Of a stretch of 64,000 nucleotides of DNA, positions 59,120-64,000 are shown in pieces; within the stretch, counting starts at the first letter, position 1, and every line of letters begins with the position of its first letter. A model generated the notes under the pieces. That model was not told the origin of the DNA and searched no databases. It was given only the letters and a program-made list of their open reading frames with translations. The position numbers were made by a program, and so were the translations under genes. Source of the stretch: Fragilariopsis cylindrus CCMP1102 (taxonomy: Eukaryota; Bacillariophyta; Bacillariophyceae; Bacillariales; Bacillariaceae). Where the stretch lies: assembly GCA_900095095.1 (NCBI GenBank), contig FMBT01000306.1:124001-188000 (forward strand). Direction: 5' to 3'.

Positions 59120-62100
59120 ATGGTTTTTCTCTTTTTGTCTATATTTTTTGTCCTTCTTGCGATATCAAGTCTTGTTACAAAAATTATTGCAATGCAATCA
59201 TGTACCAATTCTAATGACAGTACTGCTAGCTTCAGTACACACAGTAACAACAGAATGCTGAATGGAGATGACAGCGATCGGAAAAACACGATGAGAAGTG
59301 TTATTAAGCTTGCTACGATAATTGTTATCTCTGGATTCATCGCAGGTTGTCTATTCGCTACGATCGGTTGGAAGGCTGAACAACGTTCTATACGAGAAGA
59401 CTTTGAACGCAGTGCGTCTGTTACGATTGCTAAGATAAGTGTTGCTTTTGATGATTATCAAAGTGTTGCATCAATGATACATGGTCAATGTCGTCATCGT
59501 CCACAATTTGATGTATCGTCATTACTCGAAGATAAAACAAATTATACAAATTACTACAAGACCTGGTCGGATAAATTCCGAAGTGACTTTCGTAGATTGT
59601 ACGAGTATGTTGCTGCGTCTGGTCTTAGATTTAGGGCGATACAATTCGATCCGAATATCACATCATCTGAACGTTCAATAGCTGAAGAGGAGGCAACAGA
59701 ATACTACGAAGAACATTATCCTGAAGTGAACTATACAGGATTTCGTGGGTGGATTTACCGGCAGTCAACATCATTAGAACCAAGATGGCACAATCGATCA
59801 TTTTATTTTCCAATACATTATACAGAACCGATACCTGGTAATGAGGCAGCAATCGATTTAGATTATTATTCTAGCGAGTCAAGGATCCGTGCCGTGGATG
59901 CATTATTTGAAACTAAAAAACCATCACTGACAGATCGATTATCGTGTGGATGTAGTGGTGGGAATGATCCACATGTTGATGATGAAGGACCGTCCTTCGG
60001 TATTGTGTACGTTCTCTCAAATGCTATCTTTAAATGAATTTCTGTATCATTCAGTCAATCAATCACTCACTCGCTCCTTTTTCTATTCTACTCTATTCTA
60101 TCACATTCTCTAAATTCAGTTTGATGCATCCGGGAGTAAAATTAACAGAAGACGACGATACAAGTTGGCCAAAAGATTTTTCGTCTATTGTTTTGTGTGT
60201 ACCCGATCTTATGAGACGATCGGCTATCCACCAAAAACGAAAAGTATCTGTTTACATTCATGACTTATCTCATTCGAAAGAAGACGATCCTGTGTTTATG
60301 GGAGCAGTTAGATTAATCCCAACACATCCTGATGATTATTCAAGCACCGGTAGACATAACGAGCTTGTAGTAGTAGAAGAGGAGGCAACTATTACGATGC
60401 AACAATTGAAAGAAGTCCCGCTTGAAGAACTTCATCGTAATCATCATGATTCATTATGTTATAAACAAACTATCTCTATCGCTGATCGAGAATGGACCGT
60501 ATCTATTTTAGATGAAGAAACTCCGAATCATACAAGGTGCATATTTGTTTTTTTGATGGGTGTTGTTATCTTTACAGCATCTATTGGACTAGCTGTTTGG
60601 CTTATTGCTAATGATAATAGGAATCGTAGATACGTATCAATACAATCAAAAGCTGCCGCGGAACGTACATCATTGATTTTAGAGAATGCAAACAATGCAG
60701 CTAAAACAGAACGTGAACTGAATGATTTCTTAGCACACGAAGTTCGAAATCCTTTAGCGGCTGCAATGGCTGCAACGCAATTCTTAAAAACGGAATTAGA
60801 TCGTACTCGTAATAGAAATAGTACTGTGAGTATAGCTGGTCACTTCAAGGATGAGGATGTTTACGAGAACGATAGAGATAGCATCAACGACAACAACGAT
60901 GATGATAACGATGACTGCGATCACCGCCAATTAGTATCATTAGAATCGCCATTACAGACATTGGATAATCGCGACAGTAGTGCAAAATCGGATACATCCT
61001 CGAGACTAGTTCAAGCGAGAGAGGATGTTCGAGTCGTCGATCATGCATTACGATTCATCAATGACCTACTACGAAATATGCTTGATATGCATCGAGCTGC
61101 GAGTAGCCAATTACAAGTGAATATGTCCCCAGTTGATCTATTGCGTGATATACTAGAACCGGTAGCGGGAATGCTCCAACGAGGAGGAGAACGTAACGGT
61201 AGTAGGAAGAGTAGGGCCGATGACAAAGTAAAGATATTAGTGGATTGTCCTGAGAATCTTTTCGTTATGACAGACCCATTACGACTCAAACAAGTTATTC
61301 TGAATTTAGGTCGGAACAGTGTGAAGTTTGTCCATGAAGGTTTCATCCGACTTAGGGCTGAGGTTGTTGTTGTTGTAGACAATAGTAACGGTACTGTAAC
61401 TATCAATGACTACGACTCTGGTAATATAGAGGCTGGTACGAGTACTCCACCAAATAGTACAGTGCGTCTATACGTAGAAGATTCTGGGTCGGGTATTCCG
61501 TTTGAAAAGCGTGGAAAATTATTCGCGAAGTACCAAGAGTCTCTCGACCTTCTAAGTCAAGGAACGGTAAGGACAGCTCAGGACGGATATGAACTGTATT
61601 ATAAGCCGCTTACATGCTTTTATGTGATATTGCGATCGTTTCTATTTTTATATTCCTCATCATTTCTATTGTACCTCTCTCCTCCTCCTCTTCTTCTTCC
61701 TATCACTCTTCACTGGTATCTTTTAATATAGGGAATCGGCCTGCACTTATGCAAAAATCTAGTAGATCTCATGGGTGGAGAAATTAGTCTAGACAATGAA
61801 TACGATAGTGGTGTTCCTGGATATTCAGGTGCACGTTTCATCATTGACCTTCAATCCGGCCCCGTGGACTTACCCGTCATTGCATTCCCAATGTTCGATG
61901 GAGACGACGATGACGACACTGATGACGATATCAGCTCTAGAAAATTTACGAAAAGCGATGGAACGGGTATCACCCACGAAATGGATGATGACATGAACTC
62001 TTTGCCACAAGAGTTACCAGAAACCTTAAATGTACTATTCGTCGATGATGATTCGATCCTGCGGAAACTCTTTTCTCGTTCCATCAAAAGAGTGCGTCCC

Positions 62101-62415
62101 GGATGGACCATTCGAGAGGCAGCCAACGGTGAAACGGCAATTCTATTGGCAGAAGAAGAAGATTTTGATTTGATCTTTTGTGACATGTATATGGCCAGTG
62201 TCGAAAAGCAGTTGCTGGGGACTGAAACTGTAGCGGAATTGCGGGCGAAAGGTATAACGTGTCGAATATGCGGTCTTTCCGCTAACGACAAAGAGATCGA
62301 ATTTCTTGAGGCAGGCAGTGACACATTCCTTCTTAAACCAATGCCTTGCGAAGCTAATGCATTGAAGCAAACTCTCTATCGAGTTCTTTATGCACAACAT
62401 CGCAGCGATCATTAA
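59120..62415 (+). CDS. CHASE-domain hybrid sensor histidine kinase
   Basis: Exons 59120-60006, 60120-61566 and 61732-62415 encode about 1,005 residues. The intron phases fit exactly (GT+T codon; then phase 0 before GIGLHLC). A first membrane segment (VIKLATIIVISGFIAGCLFA) precedes an extracellular CHASE domain (about 110-310), with FYFPIHYTEPIPGNEAAIDL and FGIVLMHPGVKL. A second membrane helix lies at about 435-458. The kinase core has H-box FLAHEVRNPLAAAM (about 496), N-box LNLGRNSVKF, G1 VEDSGSGIP and G2 GIGLHLC. The receiver domain has VDDDS, phospho-acceptor FCDMYM (about 927) and LLKPM. An Asp-rich insert of about 50 residues lengthens the dimerisation helices. CHASE domains sense small extracellular molecules, such as cytokinins in plants; the ligand here is unknown. 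The start codon could also be 59192. Confidence 0.9.
60007..60119 (+). other. Histidine kinase intron 1
   Basis: A 113-bp intron with donor GTACGT and acceptor AATTCAG that splits a Val codon inside the CHASE domain. Confidence 0.85.
61567..61731 (+). other. Histidine kinase intron 2
   Basis: A 165-bp intron with donor GTAAGG and acceptor AATATAG, placed exactly between SQGT and GIGLHLC of the G2 box. Confidence 0.88.
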
Positions 62416-62738
62416 ATGCTAATAGATAGATAATATGTCCCATATTATTATACACATACAACATACACATAAGGGCCCTTGAGTATCGTCGATTTTGTCG
62501 ATGAACGAGGGGAGCACATTTACATCATACGGGAGAATTTTGAAAGAAGATCTACTTTTAACTCTATTTTTTCTAATTATACTCTACTCTCTCTCTATAA
62601 ATGTTCTAAGACTTATTCGGATACCACGGCCATACCCTCCTTCTCCTCCCTCGTTTCCTCATACGTGTTCACTAATCAACGTGAACAATTAATTAATTGT
62701 CTGTATTCTCCAAAACAAATTCACCATTATTATTTATG
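62416..62738. other. Convergent intergenic region
   Basis: This spacer lies between the 3' ends of the histidine kinase and transporter genes. No gene is seen. Confidence 0.5.
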
Positions 62739-64000
62739 TTATCGAGAAGGACGACGGCAACTGGCAAGGATAGATGCAATCATGATAAGCAATCCTCCAC
62801 CGAGTTCTTGTAAAGAGGGTGATTCTCCTAGTATGAGAAGTCCCAGAATTGTCGTAAAGACTGGTTCAAGTGATAGTATAACATTGGTTTCCGCGGCGGG
62901 AACAGATGCTTGAGCCTTTTGTTGACAAATATCTGCAATTGTACATGGACCCAATGCAGTGTAAAAAAGAATCAACCAACCGACCGGGTCTCTCCAACCC
63001 TTCCATAAACTAGTACCACTATCGTCGTTCGTAGACGACGACGACGACGAAGATAAGTAGGCGTATTGTTGACAAAAGAAAGAAACAAGCATCCATAAAG
63101 TATACAGAACAGCCATAATAAGGTTCTTACAGAATTGAAGTGTAATTTCGTCGAAATTATCCCCCCAAGCACTTAACCTGCAGATATAACAGCTCCATAA
63201 AAGAGCGGCTGCTAGGCAACACCAATCACCCCACGTGAGACTCAATGATATCAAGGAGTTGTAGTTATTATCATTGCCATTCCTTGTATCATCCGCACTA
63301 CTACTACTAGTAGTATCTGACGACGACGACGACGACGACGATGACGAATATGATAAAACGAAAAGTCCTACCAATGCCACGAAACATGCAATCCAAACTT
63401 GTCTATTGATTTTATTTCCAAAAAGTACAGCAGATACGATAGGTGTAAAGACGACACTCATCTGAACCAAGAAGGATGCTCTTGCACCTGGTGTTGCAAC
63501 AAGACTTATATTAATAAGAGCTTGTGTAGCAAAAGTAAACAAAGCAAGTTCTAATGCAAACCACCAAAATTGTTGTTTTTGTTGTTTTGTCCGTCTATTA
63601 TTGTTCTGATTATTACTAGCATTGCTATTATTATTATCGTTTGTATAGACTAATAATAATCCATAATTTTGCCATTTCAATAAGGGTAAAAAGGAAAGTA
63701 CAGCAAACCATCCCTGAATGACACTAGCAGTACTAGCTGTTGGTGGATCAGGACGACTGAAGACTAATCGCATTGAAACATTAAGAGAACCATATACGAT
63801 AGCTAGAATAAACAGTATTATCCGACCTCGAAACAACAAACGGTTTTATTGTTGTTGCTCCTATTCGTTTTTCTTTTCGTCGTAATGGGCGAAATCGATG
63901 ATGCGACAGAACTGTCACCATCTGATACTGATGAGATTGTAGCAGTAAGAGTATTAGTCTCCGTTGTATTATTAGTAGAAGAATAGTCACCACTACCAAA
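62739..64000 (-). CDS. EamA/DMT-family transporter, 5' end outside window, one frame break
   Basis: The protein has about ten membrane segments in two EamA-like halves: GRIILFILAIVYGSLNVSMR, LALFTFATQALINISLVATP, GARASFLVQMSVVFTPIVSA, then TWGDWCCLAAALLWSCYICR and ETNVILSLEPVFTTILGLLI. It ends LILGESPSLQELGGGLLIMI. The DMT superfamily exports metabolites or nucleotide sugars; the substrate is unknown. Ser, Asn and Asp inserts lie in the loops. Upstream of LFRGRI (about 63830-63845) the open frame changes by one missing base. It then runs to the window end with a Ser/Thr-rich text (TATISSVSDGDSSVASSIS) that I take as the N-terminal part, so the start codon is not in the window. Confidence 0.8.

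Noticed and set aside
3700-63850. Programmed -1 frameshifting or insertional RNA editing as a cause of the frame breaks
   Set aside because: No shared slippery motif or context is visible, and several breaks lie in homopolymers typical of sequencing deletions. A consensus error is simpler.
1-64000. tRNA genes, snRNAs, telomere repeats, retroelements
   Set aside because: I looked for T-loop/B-box text, U6- and U2-type text, telomeric repeats and reverse-transcriptase motifs and saw none that held up. A covariance scan could still find diverged ones.

Overview
The window looks like nuclear DNA of a diatom (stramenopile). ATP sulfurylase has a signal peptide followed by the ASAF plastid-targeting motif. 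There is a DUF6824 protein, a domain known mainly from diatoms. Genes have short GT-AG introns and proteins rich in Asn, Asp, Ser and Gln runs. Genes lie on both strands about 2 kb apart, with no operons, ribosome-binding sites, CRISPR or prophage. I recognised one RNA gene, a 5S rRNA.

Layout. 1-5 kb: the 3' part of a DGQHR/DndB-like gene, a 0.8 kb inverted-repeat element with 114-bp tandem repeats, and a secreted coiled-coil protein. 5-21 kb: a membrane-anchored kinase-like protein with DFN in place of DFG, a TPR protein of a bacterial-looking family, a GRDP-like (DUF1399) protein with a Gly/Cys tail, a Rab6-like GTPase without C-terminal cysteines, a DUF6824 protein and a C2H2 zinc-finger protein. 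21-38 kb: a zinc-ribbon protein, a J-domain-like protein, a DAG lipase, plastid ATP sulfurylase, CDP-diacylglycerol synthase, ELOF1, mitochondrial PDH E1-alpha and an RRM protein. 38-53 kb: gene-poor DNA with a TPR-like protein, an atypical SDR, an EF-hand/nitroreductase fusion, a secreted class 3 lipase, a TPMT-like methyltransferase, MsrA and the 5S rRNA gene. 53-64 kb: a 1 kb fold-back element, an unrecognised Cys/His-rich gene, a CHASE-domain hybrid histidine kinase and a DMT-family transporter cut by the window end.

Functional links are loose. CDP-DAG synthase and DAG lipase both handle diacylglycerol lipids. ATP sulfurylase, MsrA and the nitroreductase fusion belong to sulfur or redox metabolism. 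Nothing suggests a gene cluster.

The most important structural observation concerns reading frames. About twenty breaks interrupt otherwise conserved proteins in eleven genes. Wherever I could follow protein similarity across a break, exactly one base appears to be missing, never one too many. This points to a deletion-biased consensus (long-read style), not to pseudogenes. Automatic gene calls here would be wrongly split or truncated.
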